Assembly: GCA_025933895.1 (NCBI GenBank)
Contig: JAICZB010000167.1
Location: forward strand, 1-6,014
From: Thermoleophilia bacterium
Lineage (GTDB): Bacteria; Actinomycetota; Thermoleophilia; Gaiellales; Gaiellaceae
DNA length: 6,014 bases
Direction of reading: 5' to 3'
Shown here: in pieces, positions 1 to 5,139 of the stretch
Position numbering within the stretch: the stretch's first letter is position 1
How the letters are laid out: the number at the start of each line of letters is the position of its first letter
Notes under the pieces: model-generated
Database searches by the model: none
What the model saw: the letters and a program-made list of their open reading frames with translations, nothing else
Told to the model about the DNA's origin: nothing
Made by a program: the position numbers and the translations under genes

Positions 1-103
1 ACCAGAGCGCGGCCGCCCTGCCCAGACGCTCCACGAGGTCGGCGGTGAGCGTTTCGCCGACGACCCCGCGGACGCCGTCCGTTCCGAAGTACTCCCGCGC
101 CAC
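1..103 (-). CDS. glmM: Phosphoglucosamine mutase, N-terminal part (runs off window)
   Basis: Thirty-four codons of the N-terminus lie on the minus strand. The translation starts VAREYFGTDGVRGVVGE, and the YFGTDGxRG block near residues 5-13 is the N-terminal signature of GlmM and related phosphohexomutases. GlmM converts glucosamine-6-phosphate to glucosamine-1-phosphate in the cytoplasm, on the route to UDP-GlcNAc and peptidoglycan. The phosphorylated active-site serine lies beyond the window edge. GTG at 103-101 is chosen because family members start just before this motif. No Shine-Dalgarno sequence is visible; a TATCGT box 8 nt upstream could serve as a -10 element. In many actinobacteria glmM directly follows rpsI; here rpsI ends about 5 kb away, so glmM probably has its own promoter or depends on the upstream oxidoreductase remnant region. 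The identification is firm, the exact start fairly firm. Confidence 0.88.
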   Translation of the reverse strand, partial: MAREYFGTDGVRGVVGETLTADLVERLGRAAALW

Positions 104-111
104 GGCGCGGG

Positions 112-117
112 ACGATA
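112..117 (-). promoter_or_regulatory. Candidate -10 box for glmM
   Basis: The minus strand reads TATCGT, matching the actinobacterial -10 pattern TANNNT, 8 nt before the GTG start of glmM. If used, the transcript would have almost no leader. No good -35 was seen, and the box sits just beyond the stop codon of the oxidoreductase remnant. This is inference from spacing only. Confidence 0.3.
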
Positions 118-122
118 GCGGC

Positions 123-461
123 TCAGATCGTGAAGACCAGCATCCCCCTGACATGGCCCTCGCCGAATGTACGCAGCGCGTCTTGCGCCTCGGCGAGCTC
201 GTACGTCCGGTCGATCGCGGGCATCAGGGCACCACTCTCGAGCAGATCGGCGAGCGCCTGCAAGTCCGGCTTGTTGAACTTGGTGATGAGGAACCTGACC
301 CTGCCCTTGCTGCCGATCGGGCGCAGCTCCGGGCGCCGGGGGGCGCCACCTGGCTCGCGCTCCGGGACGACGAGGACGACCCCGTCCCCAACGGGGCAGG
401 AGCGCACGTTGGCTTCAGCGTTGCTGGGACCGCTAACAAAGCGGATGCCCGTGCGAGCCGG
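123..461 (-). pseudogene. C-terminal remnant of a zinc-type (MDR) alcohol dehydrogenase / quinone oxidoreductase
   Basis: The open frame encodes only the last part of a medium-chain dehydrogenase/reductase. The recognisable part runs from a glycine-containing strand (GDGVVLVVPE) through FLITKFNKPDLQALADLLESG to the family's C-terminal signature, AIDRTYELAEAQDALR followed by GHVRGMLVFTI. Full-length members have about 320-350 residues with an N-terminal GroES-like fold and a Rossmann NAD(P)H domain; here at most about 110 codons exist and the catalytic and most cofactor-binding parts are missing. Upstream the frame runs straight into the TGA of the cyclase gene (462-464), so the 5' part was cut away where the cyclase gene now ends. 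A GTG at 405-407 would give a 94-residue ORF, but a functional protein is unlikely. The remnant ends 19 nt before glmM. Confidence 0.75.
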
Positions 462-2528
462 TCACTTCTTCCAGTCGACGACTGCGACCTCGACCGCGGC
501 CGAAAGGCCTCGTAACTCCACGAGCCGCGCCTCGGACACGGGAAAACGAGCCGAACCTTGAGCGAGTGCCGGGGTCGTTGCCAGGATCTGTCCCGGTTCT
601 GCACAAGCCGCAACGCGGGCGGCCTCGTGCACGTCCCTTCCTCGATAGCCAATGCCGGCGCGGATGGCTGTCCCGGTGTGGATGCCGACACGAACCTGCG
701 GCGCGAAGCCGCTCTCGGCCCGATGGCGCTCGAGCTCTCGCTGGATCGCAACCGCACAGGCGATTCCAGACTCGCCCCTTCGAAATGAGACGAAAAAGCC
801 GTCGCCGGCATGGTCGATCTCCTCGCCCTCGTAGCGGGCAAACAGCGATCGCAGCAAGCGGTCGTGCCAAGCCAGGAGCTGTCCCCAGGCCGAGTCGCCG
901 ATCGCCTCGACGAGTTTCGTCGACCGAACGATGTCCGTGAACATGAACGTCCGCAGCGTGCCCTCCCGCGGGCGGCCTTCATCGGTCGCCCGCACGCCCA
1001 GCCGTTCGGCTGCATGTCGTGCGTCGGGATCCGCTCCCAGAGCCTCGAACGCCGTTCGGGCCGCACGAAGCTCGAGCGTTTCCGCCTGCTCTTCACCGAG
1101 CGCGGAATACGCGGCCGCGAGCAGCATTCGCGCCCGAGCCGCTTCGTATGGGGCGTCCACTCGCTGCCAAAGCTCGAGACCTCGCTTGAGGCTCGTGACC
1201 GCCTGCTCAAGCTTGGTTGCCGCCAAAGCAACGGCGCCACGTGCGCACGCCGCTTCAGCCTGGAACGCCGGAGTGCCAGAGGTCCCCGCGACCTCTTCGA
1301 GCTCAGCAAGCGCGGTATCAGCGGCCCTGAAGTCTCCGGAAGCGAGCGCGATCTCGACTTCGGCTGGAAGGAGTCGAGCGCGCGCGAGGCTACTCATCGC
1401 CTCGTCAGCGAGCGCGGGACGCAACTTGAGCATGATCGGTGAGAGCTTGCGACCACGTGGCCAGGCCGCTCGTATGAGTCGTCGGCTAGGGGAGGTCTTT
1501 CGCCGGCGAGTCATACGAATCAGGCCGCTGGCTTCGTCGACTCTCCCCTCGGCAAGCCTCAGCAACGCAAGGCCGGGCTGCGGCTCGCGCCCCAGCGCGT
1601 GCCCCCGGCGGAAGGCTTCCTCTGCAGCCTCGAGGTCGCCGGCGCGAAGACGCAGCAGTCCCAGCTCGTAGAATGCCTCTCCGGCGATTCTCGGGCTGAA
1701 GTCCTCCAGCTCGGCGCAGGCCCGCCTGACCTCGTGCAGGGCATCTGCCCAGTCACCCCGGACGCGCATGACCTCGGCGCGGTAGACGCGGCATTCACCG
1801 GGGAAGCCCGAGATCTCCTGCCGCTCGCACCACCGCGCCGCTGCCTCGGTCCACTCCCCAGCCCGCCCATAGTCGGCCAGATCGTGGCACGCCACGATGG
1901 TGTGGCAGTAGACGAACGCCGTCGCCCACGGTGCGAGCTCGCCGCCGGTGGCGGCCGCGGTCGCCTCGTCGATGAGCGACCAACCGGCAGGAACGCGGCC
2001 GCTCGCGATGAGCGCTAGCCCGTGAAACATTGTTCCAATCGCCTCGAGCTCGCGATCGCCGACGCGTCCGGCGATCTCGACCGCCTCCTTCGCCCTCCTC
2101 ATGGCGGTCTTCACGTCACCAACGACCCGGGCGAAATGCGAGTCAGCCAGCGCGAGCCAGGCATGCTCTCGACACTCCCCCTCCTGGGCCAGCAGTCGTT
2201 CGGCCCGGTTCCGCCAACCCGCGCAAGCGGCTGGGGCCAGCCGGTCTCGGTAGTCGCGCACCAGCCAGACCGCTACCCACGCTGCTCGACGGCGGTCACC
2301 CGCAGTCGTATGCCCTGCGTAGGCCCGCTCACGCGCCGCAATGCACTCGTCGAGGCGCCCTGTCCACCATGCCGCCTCGGCGAGGCCTTCGAGGTCCGCG
2401 GGCGACAGCGCCTCCAAGCCGTCTGCGGCTGCGAGTCGCTCGTAAGCGTCCCGCCATGAGTGGCGGACAAGCGCCGCCCGTCCCTCCCTGAGAAGTCCGT
2501 CGCGCTCGCCCACGCGAGTGCTCGTCAC
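462..2528 (-). CDS. TPR-repeat protein with C-terminal class III adenylate/guanylate cyclase domain
   Basis: A 688-residue protein with no signal peptide or membrane segment visible, so probably cytoplasmic. Residues about 15-510 are helical TPR-like repeats, with Ala/Leu-rich paired helices such as AFYELGLLRLRAGDLEAAEEA and YEAARARMLLAAAYSALGEEQ; these resemble the helical regions of actinobacterial LuxR/AfsR-type regulators. Residues about 524-660 form a class III nucleotidyl cyclase domain: RTFMFTDIVRST carries the first metal-binding Asp (about 532) and HAGDGFFVSF the second (about 576). The usual adenine-recognising Lys before the second Asp is Asp here (EEIDHAGDG, about 572), and the transition-state Asn of the VNxAAR motif is His (DVHEAAR, about 634); the following Arg (about 638) is kept. 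Such changes recur in actinobacterial cyclase-like proteins, so activity and cAMP versus cGMP preference are open. Residues 339-369 are a basic insertion coded by an inverted repeat. The GTG start has TACGAT 6 nt upstream and no Shine-Dalgarno. The 5' neighbour is the divergent antitoxin gene. Confidence 0.85.
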   Translation of the reverse strand: MTSTRVGERDGLLREGRAALVRHSWRDAYERLAAADGLEALSPADLEGLAEAAWWTGRLDECIAARERAYAGHTTAGDRRRAAWVAVWLVRDYRDRLAPAACAGWRNRAERLLAQEGECREHAWLALADSHFARVVGDVKTAMRRAKEAVEIAGRVGDRELEAIGTMFHGLALIASGRVPAGWSLIDEATAAATGGELAPWATAFVYCHTIVACHDLADYGRAGEWTEAAARWCERQEISGFPGECRVYRAEVMRVRGDWADALHEVRRACAELEDFSPRIAGEAFYELGLLRLRAGDLEAAEEAFRRGHALGREPQPGLALLRLAEGRVDEASGLIRMTRRRKTSPSRRLIRAAWPRGRKLSPIMLKLRPALADEAMSSLARARLLPAEVEIALASGDFRAADTALAELEEVAGTSGTPAFQAEAACARGAVALAATKLEQAVTSLKRGLELWQRVDAPYEAARARMLLAAAYSALGEEQAETLELRAARTAFEALGADPDARHAAERLGVRATDEGRPREGTLRTFMFTDIVRSTKLVEAIGDSAWGQLLAWHDRLLRSLFARYEGEEIDHAGDGFFVSFRRGESGIACAVAIQRELERHRAESGFAPQVRVGIHTGTAIRAGIGYRGRDVHEAARVAACAEPGQILATTPALAQGSARFPVSEARLVELRGLSAAVEVAVVDWKK
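1464..1526. repeat. Imperfect inverted repeat (about 22-nt arms) inside the TPR-cyclase gene
   Basis: The left arm at 1464-1485 and the right arm at 1503-1526 are reverse complements apart from a few mismatches and a 2-nt length difference; the shared core is GGCC, then TCGTATGA, TCG and CGG. A 17-nt loop separates the arms. The repeat encodes the mirror-like peptide pieces GLIRMTRR and RRLIRA and lies in the segment where this protein is about 30 residues longer than I expect for its relatives. It may be a small palindromic insertion kept in frame. Confidence 0.6.
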
Positions 2529-2534
2529 AGACGC

Positions 2535-2540
2535 ATCGTA
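2535..2540 (-). promoter_or_regulatory. Candidate -10 box of the TPR-cyclase gene (leaderless)
   Basis: The minus strand reads TACGAT followed by exactly 6 nt (GCGTCT) and then the GTG start codon. A -10 hexamer at this distance places transcription initiation on or next to the start codon, as in actinobacterial leaderless genes. No purine-rich ribosome binding site precedes the GTG, which agrees. No clear -35 is present at 16-18 nt. Confidence 0.5.
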
Positions 2541-2683
2541 TTACCGAGCCGACTCGATTGCGGTGCGCGCTGCAGACTTGCACACCTTGGCCATTGGCGA
2601 GGTCAGCTCAAAGCGCCAACGCTCCGCGAGCTAGCGTCCGCCGACGAGAAAGAGAGCTGCTGCGTCGCCTGCTTCGGCCCCGG

Positions 2684-2689
2684 ATTATA
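2684..2689 (-). promoter_or_regulatory. Possible upstream -10 box (TATAAT) for the TPR-cyclase gene
   Basis: A perfect TATAAT on the minus strand stands out in this GC-rich divergent region (2529-2813). It would give a leader of about 150 nt before the cyclase start. The expected -35 position holds only a GC-rich sequence, so use is doubtful. I see no gene, tRNA or other clear element in the rest of the divergent region. Confidence 0.3.
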
Positions 2690-2793
2690 CGGAGCACGGG
2701 CAACACTCCCCGGCCGATAGCTGCGCACGCCGAATCCCAACGCGAACTGCGCGAACCGGCGTGTCCGCAGAGCAAGGGTGCGCCGCTGGGTCG

Positions 2794-2811
2794 CAATATG
2801 GTACAATATGG
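2794..2811 (+). promoter_or_regulatory. Direct repeat overlapping the toxin-antitoxin promoter; candidate operator
   Basis: The octamer CAATATGG occurs twice, at 2794-2801 and 2804-2811, spaced 10 bp start to start, about one helical turn. It overlaps the candidate -10 box of the antitoxin gene. Ribbon-helix-helix antitoxins commonly repress their own operon by binding short repeated half-sites on one DNA face, so this is a natural operator candidate. The assignment is inferred from position and spacing. Confidence 0.45.
2802..2807 (+). promoter_or_regulatory. Candidate -10 box of the antitoxin-toxin operon (leaderless)
   Basis: TACAAT lies exactly 6 nt before ATG 2814, which would start the mRNA at the antitoxin start codon. 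This supports ATG 2814 over the alternatives GTG 2778 and ATG 2808, of which 2808 would lie between the -10 box and the transcription start. No strong -35 is visible. Confidence 0.5.
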
Positions 2812-2813
2812 CG

Positions 2814-3062
2814 ATGGCTCGGCGTCAGACGCTCATTCAGCTCGACGATGCGCGCCTCGCTGCGCTTGACGAGCGCGCGGCGGCTTCGGGGCGCTCTCGC
2901 TCCGATCTCGTAAGAGAGGCGATTGACTTGCTCCTCGGAACCGGAGATGCCGCTGCCATCGACGCTGCGATCATCGAGGGCTATGCGCGCGCTCCAACGC
3001 CCGAGCGGGACCCGTGGACATTCGAGGGAGCTCTGGCCGCGATCAAGGCAGAGCCCTGGTAG
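2814..3062 (+). CDS. Ribbon-helix-helix (CopG/MazE-like) antitoxin
   Basis: An 82-residue protein. Residues 4-10 (RQTLIQL) form the DNA-binding beta strand, and residues about 11-25 and 28-42 (SRSDLVREAIDLLL) the two helices of a ribbon-helix-helix dimer. The acidic, Trp-containing tail from about 45 to 82 (IIEGYARAPTPERDPW onward) is what such antitoxins use to wrap and block their toxin. The 3' end overlaps the downstream MazF-like gene, the standard coupled arrangement of a type II toxin-antitoxin operon. It is expected to neutralise the toxin and repress the operon. The start is chosen at MARRQT because longer versions would add a non-conserved tail covering the promoter. RHH antitoxins pair with MazF, VapC and ParE toxins alike, so the toxin assignment rests on the neighbour. 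Confidence 0.85.
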   Translation: MARRQTLIQLDDARLAALDERAAASGRSRSDLVREAIDLLLGTGDAAAIDAAIIEGYARAPTPERDPWTFEGALAAIKAEPW

Positions 3063-3370
3063 CCCGAAGCGAGATCTGGTGGGCCGAGCATCCGGACGCA
3101 GGCCGGCGTCCGTTCCTCATCCTCACGCGCCAAGCAGCCATTCCGGCCCTCAACGCACTACTTGCCGTGCCCGCGACTCGAACGATCCGACAGATCCCAA
3201 CCGAGGTCGTCCTCGACATAGCTGACGGAATGCCCGAAGAGTGCGCACTCTCGCTCGACAACCTCACCCTCGTCCCCAAGGAACTGTTCCGCACCCGGAT
3301 CACTCGTCTGCCCGTCGAGCGAATGAACGAGGTCTGCAGAGCACTCACGCTCGCCTCGGGATGCAACTAG
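3014..3370 (+). CDS. mazF: MazF/PemK-family endoribonuclease toxin
   Basis: A MazF-fold toxin, expected to cleave mRNA or other RNA at short sequences and to be held inactive by the upstream antitoxin. Visible family features are EIWWAEHPDAGRRPFLILTR (beta-barrel entry and the conserved Arg-Pro segment), AVPATRTIRQIPTEVVL (the Thr-rich active-site strand and TEV motif) and CALSLDNLTLVPKELF (the core strand and loop). Coordinates use the first standard start, GTG 3014, which overlaps the antitoxin by 49 nt and adds residues not seen in the family. Homology suggests the real protein begins around LVARSEIWW, where only CTG 3056 or GTA 3059 is available; AAGG at 3045-3048 sits 7 nt before that CTG. 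From CTG the protein would have 104 residues, close to the usual 105-115. No frame damage is seen, so the toxin is probably intact. Confidence 0.85.
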   Translation: MDIRGSSGRDQGRALVARSEIWWAEHPDAGRRPFLILTRQAAIPALNALLAVPATRTIRQIPTEVVLDIADGMPEECALSLDNLTLVPKELFRTRITRLPVERMNEVCRALTLASGCN

Positions 3371-3460
3371 ATCGAGAACGCCTCCGCCGTGACATCGACC
3401 GGCAAGCGGTTCGCGTAATCCCCGGTTCGGCCCATCGTCGTTTGGCTTAGGGATCGTGAC

Positions 3461-4392
3461 TCAATGAGTTGAGGGTGCGCTGGTGTACTTCCATTCCGGG
3501 TGGAAGCGATCGCCTTGGAGGTTGACGGTCGCGAGCTCCCGGTCGGTGACCTCGATCCCTTTCGGGTAGTCGCGTTGGTCGAGCTGGACGTAGACGGCGA
3601 GGCCGGTCTCGCTGGTGGTGGCGGCGATCGAGTTGATGATCACCTCGTGGCTGACCAGCGGCCGGCCGCGCCAGTTCTTGGCGATGAGGCTCCAGAGGCG
3701 ATGCTCGATCTTGTTCCACTTGCTCGTCCCGGGCGGGAAGTGGCAGACCGAGATCCGCAGGCCGGTTCGGTCTCGCTGGTGATGCCGACGTTGACGAAGC
3801 CCTGGTTGGCGCCGATGTCGTAGACGCCGAAGGGGATCGCCTTGCCCAACGCCTTGTCTGGGAAGTTGTGCACCTTGACCGCCACCGGCTTGCCCTTGCG
3901 CTGCCACTCGCGGCCGCCGTTTTTGTACTCGCCGACCAGCTCCTTCTTCTTCGTGTCGACCGAGATCACCGGCTCCTGCGCGGCGAGCGCGGCGGCGACG
4001 CGCTCACCGATGTGCGAAACTGTGCGTCGCGGTCGGGGTGCTGGCGTCCCTCCGTTCGCCTGCAGGCTGTAGCCGAGCTGGTGGAGCAGGCGGGCGACGG
4101 TGCGGTAGCTGACCTCGTGCCCGAGCCCGCGCAGCTCGCCGGCGAGCTTGCGCACGCTCTTCGACGTCCACAGAAGCGGCCGCCCCGGATCGCCACGCGT
4201 CTCCCCGTCGAGCAGGCGCCCGAGATCCGCCAGCAGCGTCGGGTCGCTGTCGGCAAGCCGCTTCGGCCCCGCCCCCGGACGACGCACCCGCCCCGCCGGC
4301 AGCGCCCCCGGCGCGTCCAGCTCTCGCAGCCCCTTCCGGATTGTGTTCTCCGAGATCCCGCTCGCCCGCGCCACCGCCGCGATCCCGCCCCG
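3461..4392 (-). pseudogene. Decayed ISAzo13-family transposase
   Basis: A DDE transposase relic read in several frames. From the N-terminal side: GGIAAVARASGISENTIRKGL (helix-turn-helix), RVRRPGAGPKRL, GDPGRPLLWTSKSVRKLA, SYRTVARLLHQLGYSLQAN, then EGRQHPDRDAQFR in another frame (about 4013-4053), back to HIGERVAAAL and ISVDTKKKELVGEYKNGGR with the first catalytic Asp, and KAIPFGVYDI through NVGIT. At about 3766/3767 the frame changes to TGLRISVCHFPPGTSKWNKIEHRL, which holds the final catalytic Glu, and continues to the TGA at 3461. From memory of the family, about 50-60 residues around the second catalytic Asp (an ITADGGGSN-like block) are missing at that switch. The usual N-terminal 30-40 residues before GGIAAV are also absent. 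It is therefore inactive. Terminal inverted repeats were not identified. Confidence 0.85.
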
Positions 4393-4639
4393 CCTGCAGC
4401 TCGGCACGCGCAGCCCGCACCGCCCGCTCGACCACGTCGGAGGCACGGCGCGGCGAGTGGTGCGGCCCCGACGAGCGATCCTCCAGCCCCTCACCTCGCC
4501 GATGGCGGTTGACCCACTTCGACCCGGTCTGGCGGGAGCAGCCGACGATCGCGGCCGCGATCGTCATCCCCGAACCAACAAGCAGAACAAGCCGGCGCCG
4601 CTAACGCTGGCTGAGCGCGGCACTACCATGCAGCTTTAC
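4393..4639 (-). pseudogene. N-terminal fragment of an IS481-family transposase
   Basis: One minus-strand frame reads VKLHGSAALSQR, stop, RRRLVLLVGSGMTIAAAIVG, CSRQTGSKWVNRHRRGEGLE, DRSSGPHHSPRR and on to AELQAG. The opening KLHGxAAL block, the SRQTxSKWVNRxRR helix-turn-helix and DRSSxPHxSPRR linker are typical of IS481-type transposases. The start codon has become GTA (4637-4639), and an in-frame TAG lies at 4601-4603. After about residue 80 the homology stops and the ISAzo13-type sequence begins in a different frame, so the integrase core is gone. An ORF from ATG 4567 is open for 187 codons, but its C-terminal half is out-of-frame translation of the neighbouring relic. The junction position (about 4383-4395) is approximate. 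Confidence 0.7.
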
Positions 4640-4640
4640 T

Positions 4641-4687
4641 GAGCCCTCCTGGGTTGCTGCCTCGACAGCCGCGACCCTGGAGGGCTC
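4641..4687 (-). terminator. Strong hairpin downstream of the rplM-rpsI-PIN operon
   Basis: Arms of 17 nt at 4641-4657 and 4671-4687 pair with one mismatch and one mismatch or wobble, including a perfect 9-bp outer stem GAGCCCTCC / GGAGGGCTC; the loop is 13 nt. It begins about 50 nt after the PIN stop codon, a natural place for a terminator. No U-tract follows on either strand, so it may be an actinobacterial U-poor terminator. It also abuts the start of the IS481 relic and could instead be part of that element's end. Confidence 0.5.
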
Positions 4688-4738
4688 TCTGGCGTCACGG
4701 CCTCAGCCGAGCTTCAACAACGTCTCTGGGAACTACAC

Positions 4739-5134
4739 CTAGCAGAGCGCGTCGGGCGTCGCCGTCTCCACGAGGCCGGAGACCGCCTGCGCGAGCTCGG
4801 GATCGGAGGTCACGAACGCGTCCGCCTGCAGCGTCGTCAGCGCCACGTACTCGGCAACGTACGTCGTCTCCAAGCCGAGCTGCTCGGCGACCTTCCACGC
4901 CTGCTGCTGGAGTACCTTGTCGCCGAGGAAGCGGGCCTTCAGCGAGTTGATTCGCCTCACGCGCTCGAGACCCTCGGCGCGGGAGATCTCGCCGCGGCGT
5001 GCCGCTTCGTAGAGCGCCGCCAGGGCCTGGGACCGAACGAGCGCCGGCGCAACGAGCTTGTGCTCGGGCACGACCTCGATCTCGCCCGCGGCGATTCGCA
5101 ACAGCGTCTCGCAGTCGACGACGAACCGCGTCAT
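4739..5134 (-). CDS. PIN-domain protein (VapC-like), no antitoxin gene adjacent
   Basis: A 131-residue cytoplasmic protein with the PIN nuclease fold: RFVVDCETLLRIA with the first acidic residue (Asp7), a central helical part (ALYEAARRGEISRAEGLERV, then LGDKVLQQQAWKVAEQLGL), and the C-terminal AEYVALTTLQADAFVTSDPELA block with the last Asp (about 111). Two positions usually acidic in VapC-type nucleases look changed: the Glu after the PxLxxSE motif is Gln36 (LVRSQALAALY), and the Asp of the YDAxYVALA motif is Val93 (TYVAEYVAL). Catalysis may be weak or lost, or nearby Glu95 or Asp105 may compensate. The start is ATG 5134, 5 nt after the rpsI stop and without a good Shine-Dalgarno, so translation is probably coupled to rpsI. 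No small antitoxin gene is next to it. Its role is unknown; a ribosome- or RNA-linked function is suggested only by the context. Confidence 0.75.
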   Translation of the reverse strand: MTRFVVDCETLLRIAAGEIEVVPEHKLVAPALVRSQALAALYEAARRGEISRAEGLERVRRINSLKARFLGDKVLQQQAWKVAEQLGLETTYVAEYVALTTLQADAFVTSDPELAQAVSGLVETATPDALC

Positions 5135-5139
5135 GGGCG

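Noticed and set aside
45..1671. Long plus-strand open frames over the cyclase and oxidoreductase region (e.g. 45-515, 810-1442, 931-1671)
   Set aside because: Their translations are low-complexity Arg/Ser/Pro/Ala with no recognisable family; they are GC-driven shadows of minus-strand coding sequence.
2603..2806. Small minus-strand ORF in the divergent promoter region (67 codons)
   Set aside because: No recognisable domain or ribosome binding site, and it overlaps the antitoxin promoter; chance openness in GC-rich DNA is more likely.
462..3370. A Pycsar-like or CBASS-like defence locus, because a class III cyclase domain lies near a toxin
   Set aside because: The cyclase is fused to a large TPR array and sits divergent from the toxin-antitoxin pair; no TIR, membrane, or nucleotide-binding effector is encoded nearby, and the toxin already has a cognate antitoxin.
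3385..3445. A tRNA T-arm-like GGTTCG sequence between the toxin and the transposase relic, possibly an attachment site
   Set aside because: No matching stem, acceptor end or duplicated copy could be found; the gap 3371-3460 shows no supported feature.
3868..4512. Plus-strand ORF of 214 codons over the transposase relic
   Set aside because: The composition is Arg/Pro/Ala-rich shadow sequence, while the opposite strand clearly encodes transposase motifs.
4590..4641. Plus-strand peptide reading PLTLAER, which looked like an inverted piece of an IS481 N-terminus
   Set aside because: The minus strand at the same place reads KLHGSAALSQR in frame with the rest of the IS481 fragment, which explains the region better without an inversion.
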